From NCBI RefSeq assembly GCF_009068765.1, contig NZ_CP035534.1, positions 744,001 to 808,000 of the forward strand: a stretch of DNA of 64,000 bases. Direction: 5' to 3'. The stretch comes from Sulfurimonas hydrogeniphila. GTDB lineage: Bacteria; Campylobacterota; Campylobacteria; Campylobacterales; Sulfurimonadaceae. Position 1 is the first letter of the stretch; every line of letters starts with the position of its first letter. The notes under the pieces are model-generated. The model was not told the origin of the DNA, did not search any database, and worked only from the letters and a program-made list of their open reading frames with translations. Both the position numbers and the translations under genes were made by a program. Shown one piece after another: positions 1 to 8,297 of this stretch.

Positions 1-1005
1 TTATGCAACTGTAGCATGTTTTTTTTCCCATTCGGCAAATTTGGGTGTGAAATACTCAATTCTTACCTTTTTAAACTCTTTTGATGAGTACAGAGGCATG
101 TAGTCTTTTGATTCTATCTCCTGTGCCATCTCCGCAATCATGGCATTTGTCTCTTGGGTCGTTTTTCCGTGGACCATTGTAAAGAGATTATAGGGCCAGT
201 TTTTGTATTTTGGACGCAGGTAGCAGTGACTTACGGCAGAAAAAGCCGCTGCCTTTGCACCTATGGCATCGCCGAGTGTTTCATCAATATCCCAGACAAC
301 CATGGCATTTGCATTAAAACCTGCTTTTCTGTGGTTTAAAATGGAAGCAAACCGTCTCATGACACCGGCTTTCTGCAACTCCTGCAGGGTATTGAAAAAG
401 GTTTCGTAGTCTATATCAAGATCATTGATGATATCAGCAAACGGTTCGCTGACAAAGTCAATGTCATACTGTACTCTCTGAATAATTTTATGGTGTAAAG
501 GTGTCAGTTCTATATCTTTATGGACAACCTTTTTTACCTCTTCTTTTTTTTCGTCTTTTCCTGTCGTATTGAGTTTGACATTGATCTTAAAAAGCTTCAG
601 GGTAGGCAGAACAATATAATCATCTGCCTCTGCAAGGCTGGCAAGCGTTTGTATTGTTTTTTCTAAACCCAAAACAGAATCAGGTGCAACTGCCATGGTA
701 AACCAGATGTTAAAATCATGGTTTCTTTCGTAGTTATGCGAAACACCGGGATGGGCATTGATAATCTTTACGGCACTGTTGATTTTTTCTTCGGGAATTT
801 TAAACGCAACCAGAGATGATTTGTACCCCAGGCGTTTTGTGTCAAATATGGCGGAAGTCTGACGTATGATATTTGCTTTTTTTTCTGCTTGCAATATCTC
901 TAAAACTTCATCTTCTCGCATACCCAACTCATCAGCAATCACCTCAAAAGGTTTTTGTACCAACGGAAACTTTTTCTGTATTCTTGAAAGTATCTCTTGT
1001 TTCAT
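1..1005 (-). CDS. nirDL: Fused siroheme decarboxylase NirDL (heme d1 synthesis)
   Basis: Removes acetate carboxyl groups from siroheme to give didecarboxysiroheme, the branch-point precursor of heme d1. The 334 residues are two tandem Lrp/AsnC-like units. The first (about 1-150) has a winged-helix start and the segment IRQTSAIFDTKRLGY. The second (about 165-334) starts LTPLHHKIIQRVQ and carries RRFASILNHRKAGF and VSHCYLRP. Each is one NirD/L/G/H-type domain, so this is the fused form rather than four separate genes. The ATG at 1005 follows a short leader. It is transcribed divergently from the met8 operon from a shared FNR-type box. Function is assigned from domain layout and the nir genes at 8-13 kb. 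An AhbA/B-type role in heme synthesis is the alternative. Confidence 0.85.
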   Translation of the reverse strand: MKQEILSRIQKKFPLVQKPFEVIADELGMREDEVLEILQAEKKANIIRQTSAIFDTKRLGYKSSLVAFKIPEEKINSAVKIINAHPGVSHNYERNHDFNIWFTMAVAPDSVLGLEKTIQTLASLAEADDYIVLPTLKLFKINVKLNTTGKDEKKEEVKKVVHKDIELTPLHHKIIQRVQYDIDFVSEPFADIINDLDIDYETFFNTLQELQKAGVMRRFASILNHRKAGFNANAMVVWDIDETLGDAIGAKAAAFSAVSHCYLRPKYKNWPYNLFTMVHGKTTQETNAMIAEMAQEIESKDYMPLYSSKEFKKVRIEYFTPKFAEWEKKHATVA

Positions 1006-1066
1006 CTGTATTACTTTATATTAATTTTTAGCATAATGATTGTATCTATCTTTATCTAAATTTAAA

Positions 1067-1080
1067 TTGATATTTGTCAA
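1067..1080. promoter_or_regulatory. FNR/CRP-family box in divergent nirDL-met8 promoter
   Basis: TTGATATTTGTCAA matches the FNR-type palindrome TTGAT-N4-ATCAA with one mismatch. Leftward, TACAAT at 1044-1039 puts the box centre at -41.5 relative to a predicted start near 1032. Rightward, TATGAT at 1102-1107 puts it at -40.5 relative to about 1114. That is the classical class II activator geometry on both sides. The regulator is not in the window, so its identity (FNR, NNR or another CRP-family protein) is inference. Confidence 0.65.
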
Positions 1081-1140
1081 GAACTTTATGTCTGTATATG
1101 TTATGATTAGATTACAAAAACTTAAGTAAGGGTATTTGGA

Positions 1141-1707
1141 ATGGCTTATTTTCCGGCATTTTTAAAATTAGACGGTAAAAAAATTCTTATAGTAGGTGGC
1201 GGAAATGTTGCGTATGAAAAGTTGGAACATCTTCTTGATTTTACAAAAGACATATATATCATTGCAAATGAATTTTCACAAGAGATGCTGCAACGTATAC
1301 AGGAAGAAAATCTTGTGTATGAAAAGCGTAAGTACAGAAAAGGTGATATACGGGAGTTTGCTGTTGTAGTGGTTGCTGTGGACAGTATTGCACTGCAGGC
1401 GGAGATATTTGAGGAGTCCAAGCAGTACAATTGTTTGTGTAATGCTGTGGACTCAGTGGCCTATTGTGATTTTATTTTTCCTTCGTATGTAAAAAAAGAG
1501 GATCTGATTATTGCAATATCAACTTCAGGTGCTTCTCCTGCAATGGCAAAACATTTAAGAAAGTATCTGCAAAAGATGATTCCAGGTGGAATTTCGAAGT
1601 TTTTGCAGGAGATGAAAAAACTGCGTAAAAGTTTGCCCAAAGGAAAAGAGAGAATGAAAATGCTTGATGAAAAAGCAAAAAAATATATAGAAAATTGGAG
1701 TCAGTAA
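1141..1707 (+). CDS. Siroheme synthase, Met8/CysG N-terminal type (precorrin-2 dehydrogenase)
   Basis: Oxidises precorrin-2 to sirohydrochlorin with NAD and probably also inserts iron to give siroheme. The 188 residues start with a Rossmann motif (ILIVGGGNVAYEKLEHLL). They also contain CNAVDSVAYCDFIFPS, where the family's catalytic aspartate lies, and the dimerisation-domain motif STSGASPAMAKHLRKYL. The methyltransferase half of CysG is absent; that activity is the separate gene at 7.6-8.3 kb. First gene of a rightward operon behind an FNR-type box, and its stop overlaps the next start. In this setting it likely feeds siroheme to NirDL, and possibly to assimilatory enzymes. Confidence 0.88.
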   Translation: MAYFPAFLKLDGKKILIVGGGNVAYEKLEHLLDFTKDIYIIANEFSQEMLQRIQEENLVYEKRKYRKGDIREFAVVVVAVDSIALQAEIFEESKQYNCLCNAVDSVAYCDFIFPSYVKKEDLIIAISTSGASPAMAKHLRKYLQKMIPGGISKFLQEMKKLRKSLPKGKERMKMLDEKAKKYIENWSQ

Positions 1708-2084
1708 TGAATGCTAAAAAAGGATTGTTTTTAGGGATGTTGTTTGCATTTTTTGCACTTGGGTTTATAGCGATACAAAAAGCTACCCCGGATACAAAGC
1801 CGCACAGAATTTACAAAGAGATTAAAGTCTACAGTCCGTATAAGTTTGAAAAAACAATCGGGGGTCTTGCCATTGTAGATACAAGAACAGGGACCAAAGA
1901 GAAACCGGATGCGGCAGATTCATTGTACCGTATGGATGAACTGGACCAGAAGTGGGGAAAAAAACATTTGAAAGTTATCGGAAATGATGTTGTCGTCCTT
2001 GGTGATGCAAATCAAACAGTGAGAAAAATCTATATAGAGACAAAAGAAGAAAGAGACTGGCTGAAAAAGTTTTTTGGTATCTAA
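1707..2084 (+). CDS. Membrane-anchored periplasmic protein, unknown function
   Basis: The 125 residues have one N-terminal hydrophobic segment (about 6-24, LFLGMLFAFFALGFIAI), probably an uncleaved anchor, then a soluble domain. I do not recognise the family. The ATG at 1707 overlaps the met8 stop and has GGAG at 1697-1700 six bases upstream, so I prefer it to the in-frame start four codons earlier. It lies between met8 and a cytochrome c peroxidase in a close operon, so a periplasmic role linked to peroxide or nitrogen-oxide respiration is possible. That is inference from position only. Confidence 0.7.
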   Translation: MNAKKGLFLGMLFAFFALGFIAIQKATPDTKPHRIYKEIKVYSPYKFEKTIGGLAIVDTRTGTKEKPDAADSLYRMDELDQKWGKKHLKVIGNDVVVLGDANQTVRKIYIETKEERDWLKKFFGI

Positions 2085-2115
2085 TCTTATATTCGTTTTA
2101 TAAAGGGAGTGCATT

Positions 2116-3318
2116 ATGCTACGTTTGACTTTCCTGGCAATTTTTATTATTGTTGTATGGATAGAACTGCTCCCTTATATAATCCCAAACAAACCAAAAG
2201 AAATTTACAGTGATGAGAAACTTCGGGAAATTGCCTTAAGCAGAGGTATGTCTCCTATACCAAAAGAGTATAGCGGCTTTTTAAAACTGCTTGATTCCAA
2301 AGAGAACCCGATAACAAAAGAGAAAGTTGCCTTGGGCAAAAGTTTGTATTTTGACAAAATACTTTCTCAGGACACATCAGTCAGTTGTGCTTCTTGTCAT
2401 ATGTTGGGTGAAAATCCGCACAATAAAAAGCAGTTTTTAGATGACCTGACTCATCCGCAGGCCAAAACTGACTGTATGGTATGCCATATAAAAGATCAAA
2501 GCGGCAGTGACAGACTTGCAACTGCTATTGGTACAGAAGGAAAAACCTCTCCCAATCATTTAAATACCCCTACAATCCTAAATTCTGCTTTGGCAAAATA
2601 CAGAATGTGGGACGGGTCTGCAACAACTTCAAAATCTGCTATTGCTCCGATGATACATGGCAAATATACAATGAATTTATCAACGCAAGAGGTCGAAGAA
2701 AGAGTCAAAAAAAACAATGCATATAAACAAAAGTTTGACAAAGTTTTTGAAGACGGAGTGACTTTTGAAAATGTGTGTAAGGCTTTGGATGTATATCAGA
2801 AAACGCTGCTTACCCGAAGTGCCTATGACAGATTTTTAGAGGGTGATGACTCTGCTATGAGTGAGGAGGCAAAAAGAGGTTTCAGAAATTTCATTCAGCT
2901 TGGATGTAAGGGATGCCATACCGGTATAACGGTCGGAGGACAGACAATTCAAAAGTTTCCGACACGCAATTATAATCATATCATAGATGTAACGGGAATT
3001 TTCAGCACAGAGTTTATCGGTCGTGATGTAGCTGCTTTTGATTTCAATATCAAACCCTACAGCAGATATCCATTTGAAAATAAAGGCGGCTTTTTGGGAA
3101 AAAATAATGAACAGCTTTTTCGGGTACCTGTTTTAAGAAATGTAACGAAAACATCTCCCTATTTTCATAACGGAGCCGTATTTGATTTACGGGAAGCTGT
3201 CCGTATTATGGGGAAATATCAGTTAAGCATGGAGTTAACAGAGATACAGATAGATGAAATCGTAGCATTTTTAAAGTCACTTGAAGGTGATGTTGTCGAG
3301 TATAAGGAACTGCAATGA
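2116..3318 (+). CDS. Triheme cytochrome c peroxidase (CcpA/MauG family), membrane anchored
   Basis: Reduces hydrogen peroxide in the periplasm with electrons from c-type cytochromes. The 400 residues begin with a hydrophobic anchor (about 4-22). Three CxxCH sites follow: CASCH at 91-95, CMVCH at 120-124 and CKGCH at 264-268. Classical enzymes have two, matching the first and last here, so the middle heme is extra. Family motifs LNTPTILNSAL, MWDGSA and VPVLRNVTKTSPYFHNGAV are present. GGGAG stands a few bases before the ATG. Its stop overlaps the start of the pentaheme membrane cytochrome (ATGA), which suggests the two work together as a quinol-linked peroxidase. That coupling is inference. 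Confidence 0.87.
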   Translation: MLRLTFLAIFIIVVWIELLPYIIPNKPKEIYSDEKLREIALSRGMSPIPKEYSGFLKLLDSKENPITKEKVALGKSLYFDKILSQDTSVSCASCHMLGENPHNKKQFLDDLTHPQAKTDCMVCHIKDQSGSDRLATAIGTEGKTSPNHLNTPTILNSALAKYRMWDGSATTSKSAIAPMIHGKYTMNLSTQEVEERVKKNNAYKQKFDKVFEDGVTFENVCKALDVYQKTLLTRSAYDRFLEGDDSAMSEEAKRGFRNFIQLGCKGCHTGITVGGQTIQKFPTRNYNHIIDVTGIFSTEFIGRDVAAFDFNIKPYSRYPFENKGGFLGKNNEQLFRVPVLRNVTKTSPYFHNGAVFDLREAVRIMGKYQLSMELTEIQIDEIVAFLKSLEGDVVEYKELQ

Positions 3319-5120
3319 AAATTTTATATATAAACCTTGATATTCTCTTTATGTTTGTCAGTGGAATTTTGCTGATGAACTATTTTTCGCTGCAATGGTC
3401 CTATTTTCGAGTGATAGAATTTCTTCACATTTTTGGTTCTGTAGTCCTTACACTGTTTTTTGTGCTTCCTTTTTTATATAAGCATATTTATGAGAGTATG
3501 ATAATTATGAAACACAAAAGCAAAAGCGGATTGGCATTTGCTTTTGTGTTTGTGTTTTTGCTCGTCAGCGGAACGTACCTGTTCTTGATAGGCAACAGAG
3601 GCGGTGATATCTATGGTATTATCTCATACTATATACATCTTTATGGCTCTTTTGTCTTGCTGTTCTTTTTTGCACTGCATCTGAGAAAGTTTTTTGCAGT
3701 AAAAAAAATGACAGCTGTTCTTCCTCTCTTGCTGATATTCTTCCCAAACTATGCCTATTCAAGTTCAGAGAAACTGACAAATATCATCTTTACAGACGGT
3801 GCAAAACATCACCACAGCATAGACTGGACAAACTCCGTTACATGTAAGGCCTGCCATCCGGCTGTCTTTCAACAATGGGCGGATTCAAACCACAGGCATC
3901 TTGCCGATTCCAATCCATACTATATGGTGCTTGAAAATTTAGCCGAAATGGACAGAGGCAAAGAGTTCAGACAATGGTGTATGGGTTGCCACAATCCGAG
4001 TACCGTGAGTATGCATCAGGAAAGAACTACACATTTTATGCAAGACAATATTATGCCGGAACCGCTTTTTACCAAGGGATCAAAAAATCTGATAAATGAA
4101 TTTGAAAAACATCCAAACAGACTTGAACAGGGTGTCTCCTGTATTGCATGCCACCGTATAACAGATGCAAAGCCGACGGGAAACAGTTCCTACAGTCTTA
4201 ATCTTACAAAAAGAAAAAAATATCTGTATGAAGATGCACATTCAGATATGAAAGTCTGGATCACGCAGAAGCTTATCAATGCAAAGCCAAAGGTTCATAA
4301 ACAGGAGTATATGAAACCTTTATACAAAAAAAGCGAGTATTGTGCTTCTTGTCATAATGAGTTTCTGCCGCATAGCGGGAAAAAAGTTGTCTCAACGTAC
4401 GAACAGTGGAAAAAATCACCCTACAACAATCCGAAGAAGCCAAAGGAGCACAAAGAGTGTATCGACTGCCATATGACCTATTTGAAAAACGGAAAATTCT
4501 CTCCGCTTGAAGGCAGGTCAACTCTCGGGGGAAAACATAAAAAGGATATCAAAGTACACTATTTTGCAGGCGGAAACCATTTTCTTGCCGGCTTGAAAAA
4601 CAAAGAGAATGAGTCACAGTCCATACAGCTTTTAAAAACATCGGCAAAACTGGATGTGAAACTTGACAAAGGGGTTTTGTCTGTAGGTGTAAAAAATGTG
4701 GGGGCTGGACACAAACTCCCGACAGGCGCGGCAGATTTTCGGGAACTCTGGCTTGATATAACAGTAAAAGACAAAAGCGGAAAAATTGTTTTTAGCAGCG
4801 GAAAACTGAATAAAGAGGGAGAGATTCAAAAAGGTTCTGTCATTTTCAACAAAGTATTTGGAGACAAAGAGGGCAAACCGGTAGGATTGTTTTTTTGGCG
4901 ATATGAAAAACTGCTCAAAGATACAAGAATCCCTGCAGGCAAACGGGTTGTAGAAAAATTTTCATTGCAAAAAGAGCTGCAGTATCCTTTACATGTAAAC
5001 ATAAAGCTTAACTTTAGAATTTATCCGAAATGGGTGACAAATATTGTCAAAGCGGCATACCCGCAACTTCCGGATCCGCCGGTAATTACAATAGCAGATC
5101 TGGAAAAAGATTTTGATTAG
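3315..5120 (+). CDS. Membrane cytochrome: four-helix N-terminus fused to pentaheme c554-like domain
   Basis: Of 601 residues, about 1-150 are hydrophobic with four or five helices. Histidines lie at 38, 57, 108 and 122, which could bind b heme. The rest is periplasmic, with five CxxCH sites whose first cysteines are at 177, 222, 276, 343 and 382. It ends in a heme-free domain (GAGHKLPTGAADFRELWLD) of the kind following cytochrome c554-type domains in other multiheme proteins. Its start overlaps the peroxidase stop. The layout suggests quinol oxidation in the membrane and electron delivery to the peroxidase or another periplasmic acceptor. No hydroxylamine-oxidoreductase-type catalytic tyrosine can be claimed by eye. 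The exact family is unknown to me. Confidence 0.8.
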   Translation: MKILYINLDILFMFVSGILLMNYFSLQWSYFRVIEFLHIFGSVVLTLFFVLPFLYKHIYESMIIMKHKSKSGLAFAFVFVFLLVSGTYLFLIGNRGGDIYGIISYYIHLYGSFVLLFFFALHLRKFFAVKKMTAVLPLLLIFFPNYAYSSSEKLTNIIFTDGAKHHHSIDWTNSVTCKACHPAVFQQWADSNHRHLADSNPYYMVLENLAEMDRGKEFRQWCMGCHNPSTVSMHQERTTHFMQDNIMPEPLFTKGSKNLINEFEKHPNRLEQGVSCIACHRITDAKPTGNSSYSLNLTKRKKYLYEDAHSDMKVWITQKLINAKPKVHKQEYMKPLYKKSEYCASCHNEFLPHSGKKVVSTYEQWKKSPYNNPKKPKEHKECIDCHMTYLKNGKFSPLEGRSTLGGKHKKDIKVHYFAGGNHFLAGLKNKENESQSIQLLKTSAKLDVKLDKGVLSVGVKNVGAGHKLPTGAADFRELWLDITVKDKSGKIVFSSGKLNKEGEIQKGSVIFNKVFGDKEGKPVGLFFWRYEKLLKDTRIPAGKRVVEKFSLQKELQYPLHVNIKLNFRIYPKWVTNIVKAAYPQLPDPPVITIADLEKDFD

Positions 5121-5496
5121 ACTTCTTGTATTGCTTTGTTTCTTTTTCATGGAGGGAGAATCATTTATACTTGAAAACTCTTACAGCAATGCCCATCAAA
5201 AAGCTGTTCAGGAAAATAAAATACTGATGGTCTATCTGACAAAAAAACACTCTGCTGCTTGCAATAAAGAGCTTTTTAAAATTATCAACAGCAAAAAAGT
5301 TTCATCGCTTATTGAAAAATATGCAGTTTTTGTTATAGTCTATCAAAAACAAAAAGAGAGTTTTCCTATAGAAATGCTCTATACTGTGCAATATCCAACG
5401 CTCTTTTTTCTTGACGAAAATGAGCTCTTTCGCTGCAAGGCATTGCGAGGACATATGAAACCCAGTGATATAGCCAGGTGTTTAAAGCAAAAGTAG
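5113..5496 (+). CDS. Secreted thioredoxin-fold protein lacking CxxC
   Basis: The 127 residues open with a hydrophobic signal-like segment (IRLLVLLCFFF). They continue as a thioredoxin-like fold: AHQKAVQENKILMVYL, then KKHSAACNKELF where thioredoxins have WCxxC, then YPTLFFLDE containing the expected cis-proline. Only one active-site cysteine remains, so it is unlikely to be a standard disulfide reductase. A heme- or copper-delivery or holding role is possible. The TTG at 5113 overlaps the preceding stop, and it is needed to include the signal segment. A later ATG would remove it. It closes the peroxidase operon. Confidence 0.68.
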   Translation: MIRLLVLLCFFFMEGESFILENSYSNAHQKAVQENKILMVYLTKKHSAACNKELFKIINSKKVSSLIEKYAVFVIVYQKQKESFPIEMLYTVQYPTLFFLDENELFRCKALRGHMKPSDIARCLKQK

Positions 5497-5516
5497 ATGT
5501 TTACTCCTTGATGTTT

Positions 5517-6410
5517 TTATTGCAAAGCTTCAAAAGCATCATCAATTGTTTTGTATTGTTGGGCTATAAAAAGATAGACTGCGGCATTGAGTTTTGCCAG
5601 TTTTAAATATTCATCTGAAGGGTTGTTAAGTTGTTCGAGTGAGTCTGCAAGAGTGATCTGGTCCCAGGATTTTTTATAATGTATGCCGTAGTATTGCGGG
5701 TCTATAATGATCTCTTTGACTTCATCTGTTTCAATCATCCAAAGGCGTCCTTTGCTGAAAAGTTCCGGTGTTCCTTCATTCCCCTGAATTAAGGCAAAAC
5801 GTTCATATCTGTCTGCAAAAATTTCAACATATTTCTTGACATAAGGTTTGTGAAAGACGCCTGTAATGGCATATTTGCTGTTTGCAGCTTTTGGAAGTTT
5901 CTCTATTGTATTGAACCCGCTTCTGAGTCCCAGTTTGTTTCTGATATCTGTCAGCTTATGGAGTTTGTTGCAATACTCTTTTCTGTCAAAATATTTAATA
6001 TTTGGATGAAGATCTATCTCCTGGCATATATTTTTAGTGGTGATACCATCTTTTGCCGGCTGTTTTTCATCCCCCATAATGACAAGTTTCAATGCTGTCT
6101 TTTCTAACATTTGCGCAACCAGAGGAAATATATACGGATTTTTTGCTTTACCGTCAAAAGGGTATCCCAATTCTATTGAATCCGGAATATTCTCTTTGCG
6201 GGTATATTCGTCACATGCGCTTAAAGCTCCTCGGAACTCCTCTGTCGTTTCAGGCTTGAGTCTCCATCCAAGCAGGAATGCGGCAATTTGTTCGCTTGGA
6301 ACACTCTGGTTCAAAACCTGCTCCATCATATCTTTGCTTTCTTCAAAGCTTAAATCTCTGTTGCCTTTTGGACCGGTGCCTACCGCATGTATATATTTAA
6401 AAAAATCCAT
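5517..6410 (-). CDS. TrpD2/YbiB-like glycosyltransferase-family protein
   Basis: The 297 residues match the anthranilate phosphoribosyltransferase fold. The helical N-domain has LSFEESKDMMEQVLNQSVPSEQIAAFLLGWRLK. The ribosyl-binding region is FDGKAKNPYIFPLVAQML, followed by IRNKLGLRSGFNTIEKL and VFHKPYVKKYVEIFAD. The GTGGD-type phosphoribosyl pyrophosphate loop of true TrpD is replaced here. This agrees with the YbiB/TrpD2 subgroup, members of which bind nucleic acid rather than make tryptophan. There are no trp genes nearby. It stands alone, convergent with the peroxidase operon. Confidence 0.75.
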   Translation of the reverse strand: MDFFKYIHAVGTGPKGNRDLSFEESKDMMEQVLNQSVPSEQIAAFLLGWRLKPETTEEFRGALSACDEYTRKENIPDSIELGYPFDGKAKNPYIFPLVAQMLEKTALKLVIMGDEKQPAKDGITTKNICQEIDLHPNIKYFDRKEYCNKLHKLTDIRNKLGLRSGFNTIEKLPKAANSKYAITGVFHKPYVKKYVEIFADRYERFALIQGNEGTPELFSKGRLWMIETDEVKEIIIDPQYYGIHYKKSWDQITLADSLEQLNNPSDEYLKLAKLNAAVYLFIAQQYKTIDDAFEALQ

Positions 6411-6465
6411 TCAATACCTTTTGTTTTTTTCTTGCATCAAGTGTATCAAAAGTATATAAATATAA

Positions 6466-6813
6466 CTACTCTTCTGTCGCTTCAACCTCTTTTTTTATAG
6501 CTTCTTGCAAATCAGCATCTTTTGGTGAGATATTAAAATAATTTTTTGCAAAAGTAATGGTAACTGCTTTCATTTTACCATTTTCTTCTTTTTCTCCGAT
6601 AAGCATATTTTCTTTAAACTCAGTGATTCTCCAACCGTTTTTTTCACCGGTTTCGCGAATGAGAGTATGGACTTTTTTGAGTGGAATCTCATGTTTGAAG
6701 TGTATGAAATCAGCTGTTTTTACATCTTCGGATGATATTTTTGCTGTTGAGCAGGCATTGAAAAGCAGAGTGCTTAAAAGTATCGAAATCGTCGAAATTA
6801 TGATTTTTTTCAT
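6466..6813 (-). CDS. Small lipoprotein, unknown function
   Basis: The 115 residues start with a lipoprotein signal (MKKIIISTISILLSTLLFNACS), whose lipobox LFNAC predicts lipidation of the cysteine. A compact soluble domain of about 90 residues follows, with KVHTLIRETGEKNGWRITEF. I choose the ATG at 6813 because GGGG lies just upstream and the signal starts there. The reading frame extends 24 codons further, but those codons lie in promoter-like AT-rich DNA. Family not recognised. Confidence 0.75.
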   Translation of the reverse strand: MKKIIISTISILLSTLLFNACSTAKISSEDVKTADFIHFKHEIPLKKVHTLIRETGEKNGWRITEFKENMLIGEKEENGKMKAVTITFAKNYFNISPKDADLQEAIKKEVEATEE

Positions 6814-6834
6814 AGTAACCCCTTTGTTATATGA

Positions 6835-6840
6835 TATAAT
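6835..6840 (+). promoter_or_regulatory. -10 element for the small membrane protein gene
   Basis: TATAAT, 38 bases before the ATG at 6879, between two divergent genes. No convincing -35 hexamer is visible, which is common for this phylum. Confidence 0.5.
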
Positions 6841-6878
6841 AATAATTATAAAGAAAAATTTAATTTCGAGGAATTTTG

Positions 6879-7073
6879 ATGACACTTCACGATGTTATGA
6901 TTATTTTGGTGCTGACTTTCCCAATGTTTATTTTTACAATCTATCCGGCAATCCGACTCAGTGATTATCTGGAGGCACATCACGGGATACAAGAGTCTCA
7001 AAAACGCTCTGTAATGTTAGCGGTAACATTTTTGGGTGCCCTGTTTCTCTCCTCTTTATTGTATTATATATGA
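6879..7073 (+). CDS. Two-helix small membrane protein
   Basis: A 64-residue protein with two hydrophobic segments (about 5-23 and 44-62) separated by a polar stretch, LSDYLEAHHGIQESQKRS. I do not recognise the family. GAGG at 6868-6871 sits seven bases before the ATG, so I use that ATG and not the TTG one codon earlier. The Sel1 repeat gene follows after 13 bases and probably shares its transcript. Confidence 0.7.
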   Translation: MTLHDVMIILVLTFPMFIFTIYPAIRLSDYLEAHHGIQESQKRSVMLAVTFLGALFLSSLLYYI

Positions 7074-7086
7074 CAAAAGGAATTGT

Positions 7087-7566
7087 ATGAAAAAATTACT
7101 TTCTATACTGTTGCTGAGTGCATTGTTATACGGGTCAGATGCTGCTTTTGAAGCCTTTCATGCCGGAAATTATAAAAAAGCATTTTCATTGTTAGACACA
7201 GAAGCGAAGCAGGGGAGTATCAATGCAACCTATAATTTGTCGCTGATGTATTACAACGGGTATGGAGTAGAACAAAATATCTCTAAAGCAGCCGAACTGT
7301 TAGAACGTGCGGCAAAAGCGGGGCATAAAAAAGCGCTGCAAAATGTAGGCCGTATTTATATGCAGACAATGAATTTTGACAAAGCCGCAGAGTGGCTGAA
7401 AAAAAATGCAAAAGAGGGTGATACCAAAGCCTGTTATCTGTTAAGTGAAATCTATGTTACACAAAACAAATTCAAAGAGGCAAAGAAATGGGCCCAAAAG
7501 GCTATAGACGCAGGAAATCCCGAAGCTGCACTCTTGTATAAAGAGTATAAGTTACAAAACTATTAG
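7087..7566 (+). CDS. Secreted Sel1-like (TPR) repeat protein
   Basis: The 159 residues have an N-terminal signal peptide (MKKLLSILLLSALLYGSDA) and helical repeats of the Sel1 type. The clearest is ATYNLSLMYYNGYGVEQNISKAAELLERAA, with three further degenerate units ending KEAKKWAQKAIDAGNPEAA. Such proteins are periplasmic interaction scaffolds. The ATG at 7087 has AGGA upstream and begins the signal peptide, so the 17 codons before it are excluded. Its end overlaps the end of the convergent cobA gene by 4 bases. Confidence 0.8.
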   Translation: MKKLLSILLLSALLYGSDAAFEAFHAGNYKKAFSLLDTEAKQGSINATYNLSLMYYNGYGVEQNISKAAELLERAAKAGHKKALQNVGRIYMQTMNFDKAAEWLKKNAKEGDTKACYLLSEIYVTQNKFKEAKKWAQKAIDAGNPEAALLYKEYKLQNY

Positions 7567-8297
7567 TGATGAAACCAGTCAAGCTGTTTTCTGAGTGTAA
7601 CAACTTTTCCGACTATAATGAGTGCGGGAGTTGGTACACCTTCTGCTTTTTGCACAATATCACCGAGTGTTCCGACAACAACACTCTGGTCTTTTGTCGT
7701 ACCGCGTGAAATGACAGCGCAGGGATAATCTTCAGGCTTGCCTACTTCTATCAGTTTTGATGAAATTTTAGAAAGATTATGCAGTCCCATTAAAAATACG
7801 ATGGTGTCATCTGTTTTGAAATTTTCCCAGGCAATCTGGGACTCTTTTTTGTTTGGGGATTCATGCCCTGTAACTACTCGAAAACTCACGGCAATGCCAC
7901 GGTGAGTGACCGGAATGCCGGCATAGGCAGGAACGCTGACTGCAGAGGTGATGCCGGGAATAATTTCGAATTTTACACCTCTTTCATGCAAATATGCTCC
8001 CTCTTCTCCGCCGCGTCCAAAGACAAAAGGATCTCCGCCTTTTAAGCGGACAACTACATTGTGCTTGAGCGAGTTTTGGTAAATAACTTCATTTATCTCT
8101 TCTTGAGGAAGTGTATGCCTGCCGTCTTCTTTGCCGACATAGACAAATTCACATCCGTCTTTTGTCATTTCTAATATTTCCGGATTTGCCAAACGGTCAT
8201 ATATGATGACATCGGCCTCACCGATAACTCTGTGTGCTTTCATTGTTAACAGCTCAATATCTCCGGGTCCGGCACCGGTTAAATAAACTCTACTCAT
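7563..8297 (-). CDS. cobA: Uroporphyrinogen-III C-methyltransferase (SUMT, NirE/CobA type)
   Basis: Transfers two methyl groups from S-adenosylmethionine to uroporphyrinogen III to give precorrin-2, the first committed step to siroheme and heme d1. The 244 residues show the family motifs in order: VYLTGAGPGDIELLTMKA, DRLANPEIL, VVRLKGGDPFVFGRGGEE and PGITSAVSVPAYAGIPVTHR. I use the ATG at 8297, with GAGGAA about eight bases upstream; the ATG at 8312 would add five residues. It overlaps the nirF end by 8 bases as last gene of the nirC-J-F operon. It works with the Met8-type enzyme at 1.1 kb. Confidence 0.92.
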   Translation of the reverse strand: MSRVYLTGAGPGDIELLTMKAHRVIGEADVIIYDRLANPEILEMTKDGCEFVYVGKEDGRHTLPQEEINEVIYQNSLKHNVVVRLKGGDPFVFGRGGEEGAYLHERGVKFEIIPGITSAVSVPAYAGIPVTHRGIAVSFRVVTGHESPNKKESQIAWENFKTDDTIVFLMGLHNLSKISSKLIEVGKPEDYPCAVISRGTTKDQSVVVGTLGDIVQKAEGVPTPALIIVGKVVTLRKQLDWFHH

